From GCA-2746795 sp964643965 (GTDB lineage Bacteria; Chloroflexota; Anaerolineae; Promineifilales; Promineifilaceae), in assembly GCA_964643965.1 (NCBI GenBank), contig CAZXVH010000007.1, forward strand, positions 33,672 to 97,671: a stretch of 64,000 bases of DNA, given 5' to 3'. Position 1 is the first letter of the stretch. Each line of letters opens with the position of its first letter. Under the pieces are notes generated by a model, which saw only the letters and a list, made by a program, of their open reading frames with translations, made no database searches and was not told the origin of the DNA. This document shows positions 32,589 to 41,711 of the stretch, piece by piece. The position numbers and the translations under genes were made by a program.

Positions 32589-34766
32589 CTACTCATCCGA
32601 TTGTTTGAATAGTAAAAACAGCGTCAGTAAAAACACCATCATGATCAACAAGATTTGGAACAATTGAATAGAGGGTGAATTGAGCAGTGACAGCGGCTGT
32701 GTTTTGGCGGAGGGAACTGCTTTCGGGGCGGGGAAAGCGGCGTTAACCTCCCCGGGCAGAGGCAGACTGTCATCTGTTTGCGCCAGCAGGTAACTGACAA
32801 CGACATCAATCTGGCCAGGGCTGAGGCGGCTGGTGTAGTCACGGGGCATGATGTTTGCCAGGCAAGGGCCGTTGGGGCAGTCGGGGGCGAGGAAGGCGTT
32901 GGGATCGACGATGGAGATGCGAATGTAGTCGGCGGCGGTGACGCCGGAAACACGGATGGCGGCCACATTGCCGATGTTGGAGAGGTCTGGTCCCACTTTG
33001 TGACCGATGCCCAGTTCTCCGATTTTATGGCAGGAGCCGCAGCCAGCATTGAGGATGATCTCGGGGGCGTCTTCCCCTTCGATGGGGCGGGGGGTGCTGG
33101 TGGGAGCCGGCGTGGGCGACTCGGCGGCAACGGCCGTGGCCGTGGCCGTGGGCATGGCGGCTAATTCTGCTTCAGTGGGCTGCACCAATTCGCCGGCCGG
33201 CCGCGCTTCCAAAATCGTTTCACACTGGTTAATGCCCGGTTCCGGGTCGGGCTGGCACCAGATGGGGTTGCTCTGCTTCGACTTTAACAACGGTACCCAC
33301 CAGATAACCGGGTCTGCGCCGGAGACGGGATCGCCATCGAGCCATTGGCGCGGTGGCATAAAGACATCGCCCGGGCCAGGCGGCAGAGGGCCATCGCCTT
33401 CTCCTTCCTTGAAATTGAGCAAGAAGATGCGAGCCTCATCCTGGCCCAGCGGGTCGCTGGGCAGCATTTGCCAGCGATAATGGGTATCGCCGTCAAAGGT
33501 GGCTAATTTTTCATCGGCGGGAGAGAGGTCATTGACGAAAGGATGGAACTCCGCTTCCTCGTTTACCTCCACCCATTGGTTGCTTTCCCAGGCCCAAACT
33601 TCATCGCCGCCGCGGCCATCCAGCGCCAGGTCGAGGCGAAAGAAGGGGCGGTAGATAGAGAGGTCGTCGCAGCCGGGGCCATGGGAGACGAAGCCAGTTT
33701 GGAAACGGCCGTCTTCGTAAAAGCGCATAAACTGTTCATAGCGGTAGCAGCAGATGCAGTTAGGCCAATGAGTGAACTCCGTGAAAAGTTGGCGCACCTC
33801 AAAGCCATCCCCAAAATCGGTGAAGGCGGTGGGGCCAAAAGGGGGCACGGAAGCGCGGAAGCCAACTTCGTCCCGATAGCCGCCAGGCCAACTGGGATAC
33901 CACGCTTCCACCTGCGTGATCTTGACGCTTTTCAGGATGGGCGTACCCTGGTAAGTGGCGTCATAAAAGTTCACGCCGTCATTGGCCGTCATCTCCCAGC
34001 AAACGCTCCAGCCGTATAAATTTTCCTGGCAGCCATCGCTGAAATCGTAACGCTGCGGTGAGGGGGCGGCCACGGGCAATTCGGCGCGGCCGCGGGTGAA
34101 AAAGGTGCGGGCCACCTTATTTTGCTCCATGTTGACGAAGATGTGGAAGATTTTGCCGCTGCCGGCCGGATCGTGGTAGGTGAGGTTGACGCACCATTCA
34201 TCGCGGCATTCATCGTCGGCCAGCCAGGCAGACATGGGGATCATGGCCGGTTCGGGGCTGCCTAAATCGCCCAGGATGGCCTGCACTGCGGGGTCGGCGG
34301 CGGCGATTTTCATGGCTTTGGGCAGCACGTATTCGCTGCCGCCGGGAAAGGCATTGCTGTCGAACCAGCGGGCGATGATGCGGTTGCTATCCAGGTTGAA
34401 GATGGCGTTGACCGCGCCGCCGGCCTCGTAATCGTAGAGGGAGATGTGGGCGCAGTTGCGGGCGACGCAGCCGGCGTCCCGCCAGGCGGCAGCTTCGCCG
34501 GCGCCTAAGGCCACCGCGTCCAAGAAGCCAAACTGGTGGCCGGCCAGCATCTGTGTGATTTGTGGATCGGCGAGCATGGCGGCTTGCAGGGCGGGCTGGT
34601 TGAGTGCCACTTTGGCCAGGGCGGTCATGTCGTAGAGTTGTTTGCCTTTGGCTACAGCGATGGCGATGTTGTTTTGTTGGAAACGGCCGTTTCCCCACCA
34701 GCTAAGGGCCAGTAAACCGAGGCAGATGAGGCTGAGTTGCAAAATGCGGCGCTGACGTGTTTTCAC
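32589..34766 (-). CDS. Exported amine-oxidase-like protein with C-terminal cytochrome c domain
   Basis: A 725-residue membrane-anchored protein. The N-terminal helix (ILQLSLICLGLLALSWW) is followed by a region like the copper amine oxidase beta-sandwich: DGVNFYDATYQGTPILKSVK, then FTEFTHWPNCICCYRYEQFM and YRPFFRLDLALDGRGGDEV. The Asn-Tyr-Asp/Glu-Tyr motif that makes topaquinone is not present at that place. A Thr/Pro-rich linker leads to a class I cytochrome c domain with CGSCHKIGELGIGHKVGPDL and a later Met in NIMPRDY as axial ligand, then a C-terminal helix. A heme electron acceptor is clear; the catalytic role of the front part is uncertain. The GTG at 34766 is chosen for the GGAG six bases upstream. 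Confidence 0.7.
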   Translation of the reverse strand: MKTRQRRILQLSLICLGLLALSWWGNGRFQQNNIAIAVAKGKQLYDMTALAKVALNQPALQAAMLADPQITQMLAGHQFGFLDAVALGAGEAAAWRDAGCVARNCAHISLYDYEAGGAVNAIFNLDSNRIIARWFDSNAFPGGSEYVLPKAMKIAAADPAVQAILGDLGSPEPAMIPMSAWLADDECRDEWCVNLTYHDPAGSGKIFHIFVNMEQNKVARTFFTRGRAELPVAAPSPQRYDFSDGCQENLYGWSVCWEMTANDGVNFYDATYQGTPILKSVKITQVEAWYPSWPGGYRDEVGFRASVPPFGPTAFTDFGDGFEVRQLFTEFTHWPNCICCYRYEQFMRFYEDGRFQTGFVSHGPGCDDLSIYRPFFRLDLALDGRGGDEVWAWESNQWVEVNEEAEFHPFVNDLSPADEKLATFDGDTHYRWQMLPSDPLGQDEARIFLLNFKEGEGDGPLPPGPGDVFMPPRQWLDGDPVSGADPVIWWVPLLKSKQSNPIWCQPDPEPGINQCETILEARPAGELVQPTEAELAAMPTATATAVAAESPTPAPTSTPRPIEGEDAPEIILNAGCGSCHKIGELGIGHKVGPDLSNIGNVAAIRVSGVTAADYIRISIVDPNAFLAPDCPNGPCLANIMPRDYTSRLSPGQIDVVVSYLLAQTDDSLPLPGEVNAAFPAPKAVPSAKTQPLSLLNSPSIQLFQILLIMMVFLLTLFLLFKQSDE

Positions 34767-34848
34767 AAGAAGCTCCAAGAAGAAAAGATGAAGGATGGTA
34801 ACTGTACAGGTAATTGCCAAGATCTATGTATAGTGGCAGCTGAACCTT

Positions 34849-34868
34849 TCGACAAGCTCAAGAACCAT
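34849..34868. repeat. REP-like half-site TTTCGACAAGCTCAAGAACC
   Basis: Matches the half-sites of the repeats at 14490 and 43298. It lies between two minus-strand genes. Confidence 0.45.
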
Positions 34869-34892
34869 CTGTTGAACTTCAGAGTGCGCCGA

Positions 34893-35462
34893 TCAATTAC
34901 GCGGTCTGGCGGCGGGGATGAGGTAATCAGAAACCGTCCAGCCTTCTGTGCCATCCGCCATGCGAATCTGCCACCAGAGAAAATCATTGGCGGCTTCAGG
35001 GCCATCCAGCACCAAAACCACTGCCCCTTCCGGCGCTATCACTACCTGGGCATTGCTGGTGCTTGGTCCCCCCCGTACTCTGACGCCCACTCCACCCGTG
35101 TTTGCGATTTCCGCGTAAAAATCAATGGTTAGCTCCTCTGGAACTAAGGTGTAATCCGGGGTGGGAACGGCCGTTGCCGTGGGCAGCACCGTGGGTGTGA
35201 GCAAGATCCGGGTGGCGGTGGCAGTGGGGTTGGGAGGAGCCGTCAGCACAATGATCGTCGGCTCAATGGGGGCCACAGACAGTGGTTCGCGGGAAAGCGC
35301 AGCCATGATGATAGCGTAAGCAATGCCCAGGCCGATGAAGGTCACCACGACGCCTAATCCAAGCCAGAGCCAGGGGATAGGTTCTTTGCCGTCCTGGCGA
35401 AAGCGCCGGGTACGTTTTGATTTGGGATCCCGAGGATCGGGGGGTACTTGATACTGAGCCAT
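34893..35462 (-). CDS. Single-pass membrane protein with extracellular SH3-like domain
   Basis: A 189-residue protein. A polar basic N-terminus is followed by one helix (IPWLWLGLGVVVTFIGLGIA), a Thr/Pro-rich spacer (TATATRILLTPTVLPTATAV) and a C-terminal SH3-like (bacterial SH3b) domain with GVRVRGGPSTSNAQVV, DFLWWQIRMADGTEGWTVSDYL. SH3b domains bind peptidoglycan or cell-surface peptides. The ATG at 35462 follows GGAGAAGGC. The same domain occurs in the tail of the kinase at 10762. Ligand unknown. Confidence 0.8.
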   Translation of the reverse strand: MAQYQVPPDPRDPKSKRTRRFRQDGKEPIPWLWLGLGVVVTFIGLGIAYAIIMAALSREPLSVAPIEPTIIVLTAPPNPTATATRILLTPTVLPTATAVPTPDYTLVPEELTIDFYAEIANTGGVGVRVRGGPSTSNAQVVIAPEGAVVLVLDGPEAANDFLWWQIRMADGTEGWTVSDYLIPAARPRN

Positions 35463-35520
35463 GCCTGCCTTCTCCATTAAGGAATGAAAATTAGATAATT
35501 TACAGAGCCAGGATTATTGT

Positions 35521-36756
35521 TTAGTCACCTACTTCTACCACCAACAAGGTAATATCGTCAAATGGGTCTGCGTCTTGTGCCCATACCTCCAGGCGGTGTA
35601 CGATCTGGTCGAGCAAGTGGCGGCAAGGCAGTTGTCCGTTTTCCTGGATGGCTTCATGGAGGCGCTGGTAGCCAAAGCGCTCATCCTGGCTGTTTATCGA
35701 ATCCGGTACGCCATCGCTGAAGATGATGAGACGGTCGCCAGCTTGCAAGGTTACGCTGTCTTCCACGAGGGTCAACTCATCAAACATGCCCAGGAAACGG
35801 CCGTTTGCCGGCAGCTCTTGTATTCCCAAACCAGGGCGATAGAGTAACGGCCGTTCCTGAGCCGCCCGGATATAGATTAACCGGCCGGTCGGTTGGTGCA
35901 GCACCCCGTAGAAAGCGGTGACAAACATATCATCCGTTTCCGAAACGTCCAACATACCCTGGTGGACGGCTAAAGCTACCTCAGAGGGGGAGAGGGAATG
36001 TTTGCCTTCTTGCAAAAACAAAGTGCGTGAGACAGCCATAAACAGGGCGGCGTGGAAGCCCTTATCGGCCACATCGGCCAGGACAATGCCCACATGTTCC
36101 TCGTCCAACGTAGCCACATCGTAAAAATCGCCGCCCACATGCCGGGCCGGTTGTAGATAGGCGGCAAACTTATAATGAGGGTATTGGGGCAGATCGGTGG
36201 GTAGCAAACTGCGCTGCACGGTGGCGGCCAGTTCAATCTCTTTTTCCAACCGCTCTTTTTCTACGATCTTTTCTTGGGCGGCTTGTAATTGGTGGTAGGC
36301 GGTTTCTAAAGAGCGGTTTTTCTTGTTCAGTTCCTCGATGGCAGCCTGATCGATAGCTCGCGAGTTTTCCAGGATTTTACGCAGCATGGCATAGGCAATA
36401 GCCGGGCTGTCCATGACCACCTGGTCGAAGACGCTTTCATCTACTTCCAACACGGTGGTTTCGGTGAGAGTGGTGCAGGTTGCCATGCGCGGCGTATCGT
36501 CGATGAGGCTCATCTCGCCAAAGCTTTTGCCAGGACCAAGAATGCCCAGCAACCTTTCTTCGCCATCTTCCAAGCGCTGCGTGACGCCCACGCGCCCGTC
36601 GATGATGATGTAGAGGGTGTGTTCTATTTCTCCCTGGCGGGTGAGAATGGCATTGGCGGGATAGGTTTTGGGGTGGGCGACGGCGCGTAAAGCATTTAAG
36701 CTTTTGGCGTCGATGCCGCTAAAAACGTTTTGGATAAACAATGTTTGTTGGTTCAT
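35521..36756 (-). CDS. Cyclic-nucleotide-binding domain fused to SpoIIE/RsbU-type phosphatase
   Basis: A 411-residue cytosolic signalling protein. An N-terminal cNMP-binding domain (about 20-135) has TRQGEIEHTLYIIIDGRVGV and GKSFGEMSLIDDTPRMATC, the phosphate-binding cassette. A coiled-coil linker (EELNKKNRSLETAYHQLQAA, with KIVEKERLEKEIELA) leads to a PP2C-type SpoIIE phosphatase domain with GGDFYD, the metal motif DVADKGFHAAL and the FSDGVPDS motif. It would dephosphorylate an anti-sigma-factor antagonist when a nucleotide signal binds. No STAS partner is nearby. Its ATG overlaps the polX stop (ATGA, 36753-36756), so the two are translationally coupled. Confidence 0.9.
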   Translation of the reverse strand: MNQQTLFIQNVFSGIDAKSLNALRAVAHPKTYPANAILTRQGEIEHTLYIIIDGRVGVTQRLEDGEERLLGILGPGKSFGEMSLIDDTPRMATCTTLTETTVLEVDESVFDQVVMDSPAIAYAMLRKILENSRAIDQAAIEELNKKNRSLETAYHQLQAAQEKIVEKERLEKEIELAATVQRSLLPTDLPQYPHYKFAAYLQPARHVGGDFYDVATLDEEHVGIVLADVADKGFHAALFMAVSRTLFLQEGKHSLSPSEVALAVHQGMLDVSETDDMFVTAFYGVLHQPTGRLIYIRAAQERPLLYRPGLGIQELPANGRFLGMFDELTLVEDSVTLQAGDRLIIFSDGVPDSINSQDERFGYQRLHEAIQENGQLPCRHLLDQIVHRLEVWAQDADPFDDITLLVVEVGD

Positions 36757-38486
36757 AGCCAATTCTCCCGTTTGATGAAGGTTAGAAACTGCGCCAGCGG
36801 CCAACTGTTGACCACCTGTTCTTTGGGCAGCCAGCCTCGTTGGCCCACAGCCACGCCAAAATGACGAAATTGAAAGTGTGTCGGGTGATGGGCGTCCGTG
36901 TTGATGGCCAGGATGGCGCCCAGTTCCACGGCGCGGCGCACATGGACATCACGCAGATCAAGGCGCTGCGGATTGGCGTTGATCTCGAGGATAGTTTGGG
37001 TGGCAACGGCCGTTTTCAGCACCAGTTCTATATCCAAATCGGCGCCCGGCCGGTCTGGCAGCAGGCGGCCGGTAGGGTGGGCGATCATGTCTACGTGTGG
37101 GTTGTGGATGGCTTGAAGCATCCGCTCGGTGATTTGGGCTTGCGTCTGGCTGAGGCTGGTATGCAAACTGGCGATGACAAAATCTAGTTCCATCAAGACA
37201 TCATCCGGGAAATCCAGGGAGCCGTCTGCTTTTACCTCCATTTCCGTGCCATACAGCACCCGGAAATCTGGCCCCAAGGCCGCATTGACGTTTTGTACGT
37301 CATCGACCATTTGCCACAGCCGCTCCTCATCCAGCCCGTTGGCGATGCCTAAACTGTGGGAGTGGTCGGTGATGGCGATGTAGTGCAGCCCTTGTGCTTT
37401 AGCGGCCTGGGCCATATCCAGGACGCTCAATTTGCCATCTGACCAGGTGGTGTGCATGTGTAAATCGCTGATGATGTCGCTTAACTGGATGACGGCCGGT
37501 AAACGGCCGTTTTGCGCTGCCTCAATTTCCCCCGTATCCTGGCGCAGGGTGGGGATGATGTAGGGCAGTCCCAGGGTAGCATACACTTTTTCCTCTGTGT
37601 CACATAAAATCTCAGGGTCGCCATTTTCCGGGGTGAAGGCATGTTCGTTTAGGCTCAAGCCTTGTTTTAGCGCCAGTTCGCGCAGGCGCACATTGTGGTT
37701 TTTGCTGCCGGTGAAATAAGAGAGCAAGGTTCCCCAGCGTTCTGGCGGCAGCACACGCAAATCGACCTGCATACCATTAAGTAAAACCACGCTGGATTTG
37801 GTAGCGCCATGCCCGGAAACAGACTCGACTTGAGGCCAGTTGACAAAGGTTTCCATAATCTGAGCGGAATCCTGGGCGGCTACGAGCAGATCGATGTCTC
37901 CGATTGTTTCTTGATAACGGCGTAAGGAACCGGCAACGGCCGTTTTCTCCACGCCGGGCAAATCAGCCAACATCTCCAGAATTTCTTGGGCCAACGGCCA
38001 CGCTTCCCCAATCGGGGTGCGATCATCCCCATGCCGCGCCAGCGCTTCCATGGCCGCAATCAACTTGGCCTCGCTCTTCTCCCCCATCTTGGGCAGATCT
38101 CGCAGTTTTCCCGCTTTGGCCGCTTCATATAGTTCCTCCAGAGTGGTGCAGCCCAACGTCTCATAAACCTGCTTCACCCGCTTGGGACCTAAGCCTTCTA
38201 CACGCAGCATATCTACCAGGGAAGGGGGGATTTCCTCAGACAGACGCTCGTAAAATTCCAGGTGACCGGTGGTCAGCATTTCTTCTATTTTGGCCGCCAG
38301 CGTTTTGCCAATGCCGGGAATGTCTGTCAGACCGCCGTCAGCATAGACCTGGTTGATGTCTTGCCCCAAAGCGCTGATGTTTTCTGCGGCTTTGCGATAG
38401 GCCAAAATGCGGTGAATCTGGTCGCCGCGAATGGCGAGCATATCGGCGATTTGGTTAAACAGATGGATGACTTCACGATTGTTCAT
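36753..38486 (-). CDS. polX: DNA polymerase X family protein with PHP domain
   Basis: A 577-residue DNA repair polymerase. Helix-hairpin-helix segments (LTDIPGIGKTLAAKIEEML and RVEGLGPKRVKQVYETLG) precede the polymerase catalytic motif GDIDLLVAAQ with the Asp pair (about residue 197). The C-terminal PHP domain has SDLHMHTTWSDG, AITDHSHSLG, GTEMEV and INTDAHHP, the metal-binding His/Asp series that gives 3'-5' exonuclease activity. This is the usual bacterial PolX architecture used in base-excision repair. It is upstream of, and overlaps, the cNMP/SpoIIE phosphatase gene. Confidence 0.95.
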   Translation of the reverse strand: MNNREVIHLFNQIADMLAIRGDQIHRILAYRKAAENISALGQDINQVYADGGLTDIPGIGKTLAAKIEEMLTTGHLEFYERLSEEIPPSLVDMLRVEGLGPKRVKQVYETLGCTTLEELYEAAKAGKLRDLPKMGEKSEAKLIAAMEALARHGDDRTPIGEAWPLAQEILEMLADLPGVEKTAVAGSLRRYQETIGDIDLLVAAQDSAQIMETFVNWPQVESVSGHGATKSSVVLLNGMQVDLRVLPPERWGTLLSYFTGSKNHNVRLRELALKQGLSLNEHAFTPENGDPEILCDTEEKVYATLGLPYIIPTLRQDTGEIEAAQNGRLPAVIQLSDIISDLHMHTTWSDGKLSVLDMAQAAKAQGLHYIAITDHSHSLGIANGLDEERLWQMVDDVQNVNAALGPDFRVLYGTEMEVKADGSLDFPDDVLMELDFVIASLHTSLSQTQAQITERMLQAIHNPHVDMIAHPTGRLLPDRPGADLDIELVLKTAVATQTILEINANPQRLDLRDVHVRRAVELGAILAINTDAHHPTHFQFRHFGVAVGQRGWLPKEQVVNSWPLAQFLTFIKRENWL

Positions 38487-38502
38487 AAATGGTCCTCTTG
38501 CA

Positions 38503-38518
38503 AGATTGGTTCAATCTC
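38503..38518. repeat. AAGATTGGTTCAATCT repeat unit
   Basis: Identical to the unit at 20203, again just upstream of a minus-strand start codon. Confidence 0.5.
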
Positions 38519-38728
38519 AACAACGCTAAAGCGCCTGTGCTTGATTATACCGTGAAAAAATGGAACGACTGCCTTATTTACAAGACCCGCAACCGACCCT
38601 GAAAAGACACTGGTTCGTCGCGTGTTTGTCGCAATTATCAACCCATGCTAACATAGAAAATACTCATAAACTCATGGTAGCTTGCATTGCAGCCTAAATT
38701 CATTTTTACTCTCAAAGGAGGAGAGAAT

Positions 38729-40504
38729 ATGAATCGTAAATTGTTGTACCTATTGAGTATGTTGTTGGTATTTGTCCTGGCCATGGCCGCCTGTGCGCCG
38801 CAGACTTCTGAACCAGAAGCGACTGAAGAAGCGCCGGCTGCTGAGGTAGAAACGCCTGCAGAGGAAACCGTAGTGGAAGAACCGGTGGAAGAGCCGATGG
38901 AAGAACCCACCGAGGAGCCGATGGAAGAGCCATCTGAAGAACCGGCTGCAGACGCCAATACCATTGTCGCCGCTGAAAATTGTGATTATGGCGGCAAGAT
39001 TTTGTCCATCGAAGCCCTTGATCCTCTGACGGTGCAGTTTACTCTCTGTAAATCGGATCCTGCCTTTTTGCCCAAAATCGCCTTTACGCCCTTTGGCATT
39101 CAACCAGCCGAATATATTGCTGAAACTGGCGGAACCGGCCAACTGTTGGAACATCCTATTGGCACGGGCGCTTATATGATAGACCAATGGGTGCGGGGTG
39201 ATTCTGTCATCTTCAAGCGCTTTGATGGGTATTGGGGAGAGCCGGCGTTTGCGGAAACGGCCGTTCTCCGTTGGAATACGGAAGCCGCCGCCCGTCTGTT
39301 GGAACTGCAAGCTGGCACCGTAGATGAAATCACCTACGTCAGCGCCGACGACTTCGCAGCTATTGAAGAGGATCCCAACCTGCAACTGCTGCCCATCGCC
39401 AACCCCAACGTCCTGTATGTCGGTATGACCAATACCTTTGAACCCTTTAATGACGTGGCTGTGCGTCAAGCCATCGGCATGGGCATCGACCGTCAACGTA
39501 TTGTAGACAATTTCTACGCCCCCGGTTCAGAATTGGCCAACCATTTCACCCCCTGCTCCATTCCCAATGGCTGCGCCGGTGAAGATTGGTATGAATACGA
39601 TCCAGAAGCCGCCAAACAACTTTTGACAGACGCCGGTTATCCCGATGGCTTTGAAACCACCATCTACTACCGTGACGTCGTTCGTCCTTACCTGCCAGAA
39701 CCAGGTATCGTAGCTGTAGATATTCAAGATCAATTGGAAGCAATTGGCATTACCGCCAGTATCGAAGTCATGGATTCTGGGGCCTTCATTGAAGCTTCCA
39801 ACAGTGGTTTGTTGGATGGTCTCTACCTGTTGGGTTGGGGCGCTGACTATCCCCACATCACCAACTTCCTGGATTATCATTTCAGTTCACAGAATCCGCA
39901 GTTTGGTGATCCTTTCCCGGAAATCTACGAACCTTTGTTAGAAGCCTCTACTGTAGCTGATCCGGCCGCTGCTGAACCGCTTTATGCACAGGCCAACAAT
40001 GCCATCAAAGAGTTGGTACCGATGGTGCCGATTGTGCATGGCGCTCTGGCTAATGCCGCTAAAGCTGATCTACAAGGGGTGCAACAACGGCCGTTTGGGG
40101 CCACCGTTTTTAGCCTGTTAGACAATGGCACAGATACTATCGTCTACATGCAAAACGCCGAACCTATCAGCCTCTACTGCGCCGACGAATCTGATGGCGA
40201 ATCTTTACGTCCTTGCCAACAAGTCGTTGAGACCCTCTACGACTATGAACTGGATTCTGGTAATGTGCGCCCCGCTTTGGCTACCTCCTGCGAAGCCAAC
40301 GAAGACGCCACCGTCTTCGTTTGTAAACTGCGCGAAGGCGTTAAGTTCCATGATGGCTCCGATTTTGACGCCACTGATGTTGTCGCCTCCTGGGCGGCCG
40401 GCATCGACGCGGCAAATCCCTACCACACAGGAAACACCGGTCTCTTCTCATACTACTCCTACTTGTGGGATAAATTGATGAACGAACCGCCGGCAGAAGA
40501 ATAA
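38729..40504 (+). CDS. Peptide-type ABC solute-binding lipoprotein with permuted domain order
   Basis: A 591-residue lipoprotein of the SBP_bac_5 (DppA/OppA) family. A lipobox signal (LLVFVLAMAAC) and an acidic Glu/Pro linker are followed by GGKILSIEALDPLTVQFTL, HPIGTGAYMIDQWVRG and the rest of the central and C-terminal family sequence. The segment that normally starts such proteins comes last, at about residues 490-585: TIVYMQNAEPISLYC, QQVVETLYDYELDSGNVRPA, LREGVKFHDGSDFDATDVVA. The fold therefore looks circularly permuted. The ATG at 38729 follows AAAGGAGGAG. Two permease genes follow, after a terminator-like hairpin. Signal and ligand class are clear; the ligand is unknown. Confidence 0.85.
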   Translation: MNRKLLYLLSMLLVFVLAMAACAPQTSEPEATEEAPAAEVETPAEETVVEEPVEEPMEEPTEEPMEEPSEEPAADANTIVAAENCDYGGKILSIEALDPLTVQFTLCKSDPAFLPKIAFTPFGIQPAEYIAETGGTGQLLEHPIGTGAYMIDQWVRGDSVIFKRFDGYWGEPAFAETAVLRWNTEAAARLLELQAGTVDEITYVSADDFAAIEEDPNLQLLPIANPNVLYVGMTNTFEPFNDVAVRQAIGMGIDRQRIVDNFYAPGSELANHFTPCSIPNGCAGEDWYEYDPEAAKQLLTDAGYPDGFETTIYYRDVVRPYLPEPGIVAVDIQDQLEAIGITASIEVMDSGAFIEASNSGLLDGLYLLGWGADYPHITNFLDYHFSSQNPQFGDPFPEIYEPLLEASTVADPAAAEPLYAQANNAIKELVPMVPIVHGALANAAKADLQGVQQRPFGATVFSLLDNGTDTIVYMQNAEPISLYCADESDGESLRPCQQVVETLYDYELDSGNVRPALATSCEANEDATVFVCKLREGVKFHDGSDFDATDVVASWAAGIDAANPYHTGNTGLFSYYSYLWDKLMNEPPAEE

Positions 40505-40558
40505 TCTCATCCATCATCCATGTCGGTTAATGGGAAACATCTGCTGACATTGGAATCC

Positions 40559-40602
40559 AAAGCGGGATGGTATTGTCTTCAAAAGCGATGCCATCCCGCT
40601 TT
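40559..40602 (+). terminator. Hairpin between the binding protein and permease genes
   Basis: A 12-bp stem AAAGCGGGATGG (40559-40570 with 40591-40602), a 20-base loop and TTTCTT after it. This is a partial terminator, which would make more binding protein than permease. Confidence 0.8.
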
Positions 40603-40620
40603 TTCTTCATACTTTGATCT

Positions 40621-41700
40621 ATGATCCAATATACGCTCCGCCGTCTGCTAATGGCTATTCCGGTGGTACTGGCTATTCTTATTCTGACGTTTGCCCTGGC
40701 GCGGGCTATCCCCGGAGACCCTTGTAAAGCGATCCTGGGTGAAAAAGCCACCGAAGCCGTCTGCGCTAAATTTACTGAAGAACAAGGTTTAAATAAACCC
40801 ATTTATGTACAATTCCTGATTTATATGACAAATGTGGCCCATGGCGACTTTGGCGATTCCATCAAATTTGGTCGTCCTGTGTTGAGCATTCTTATAGATC
40901 GGCTGCCCACTACCATTGAGCTGGCCATAGCCTCCATGACCCTTGCCATTCTGGTAGGCATTCCCGCCGGTATCATTTCTGCCGTTAACCGGAATTCTGG
41001 TATTGATACGGCCACCATGATTGGCGCCAATATTGGCGTTTCATTGCCTGTATTCTTCTTAGGTCTCGTCCTTATTTATATCTTTGCTGTTTTGCTCAAA
41101 GATACGCCCTTTGCCTTACCCCCCTCTGGTCGTTTATCGCCTGGCGTCGCACCAATTCCCTTCTATGAGGTCTATAACCTCTCGGCTGATAAAGAATCTG
41201 GGCGCTTCCTTTTTTATACGTTTATCTCGAAATTATACATTTTCAATTCCATCATCACCGGAGACTGGAAAGTTTTGGGCGATACCGCCAAGCATTTAAT
41301 CTTGCCTGCGCTCGCTTTAAGCACCATTCCGCTGGCAATTCTGGCGCGTATGACCCGCTCCAGCATGTTAGAAGTGCTGGGTTTAGATTACGTACGCACT
41401 GCTCGCGCCAAAGGCTTGTCTAGCCGCAAGGTTGTTTATAAACATGCGCTGCGTAATGCCCTCTTACCCATCGTCACCATTGTTGGTTTACAGTTTGCTG
41501 CCATTTTAGGCGGGGCGGTCTTAACCGAAACCATCTTTGGCCTGTCTGGGGTTGGACTGAGTGTTTACGAAGCTATTAACTCTCGCGATTTCCCTATCAT
41601 CCAAGGGTTTGTCGTATTTATCGCTTTGATTTACGTTGTTTTTAACTTAATTGTTGACTTATCTTACGCTGTTTTAGACCCGCGCATTCGCCTGGATTAG
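40621..41700 (+). CDS. Peptide/nickel-type ABC transporter permease (DppB-like)
   Basis: A 359-residue inner-membrane protein with six hydrophobic helices. It begins MIQYTLRRLLMAIPVVLAIL as DppB proteins do and has the EAA loop in DYVRTARAKGLSSRKVVYKH followed by ALRNALLPIVTIVG. AVLTETIFGLSGVGLSVYEA is the usual late segment. It would form the heterodimeric channel with the next gene, 11 bp downstream. A polar insertion near residue 165-190 (FALPPSGRLSPGVAPIP) is also seen in relatives. The gene contains no AACGGCCGTT copy. Confidence 0.93.
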   Translation: MIQYTLRRLLMAIPVVLAILILTFALARAIPGDPCKAILGEKATEAVCAKFTEEQGLNKPIYVQFLIYMTNVAHGDFGDSIKFGRPVLSILIDRLPTTIELAIASMTLAILVGIPAGIISAVNRNSGIDTATMIGANIGVSLPVFFLGLVLIYIFAVLLKDTPFALPPSGRLSPGVAPIPFYEVYNLSADKESGRFLFYTFISKLYIFNSIITGDWKVLGDTAKHLILPALALSTIPLAILARMTRSSMLEVLGLDYVRTARAKGLSSRKVVYKHALRNALLPIVTIVGLQFAAILGGAVLTETIFGLSGVGLSVYEAINSRDFPIIQGFVVFIALIYVVFNLIVDLSYAVLDPRIRLD

Positions 41701-41711
41701 TTAGAGAGCCT

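Noticed and set aside
33007..33480. 157-residue plus-strand frame
   Set aside because: Antisense to the amine-oxidase-like gene; Gly/Ser/Pro-rich shadow of its linker.
38687..38728. Longer N-terminus for the peptide-binding lipoprotein
   Set aside because: It would put the strong ribosome binding site inside the gene and place charged residues before the signal peptide.
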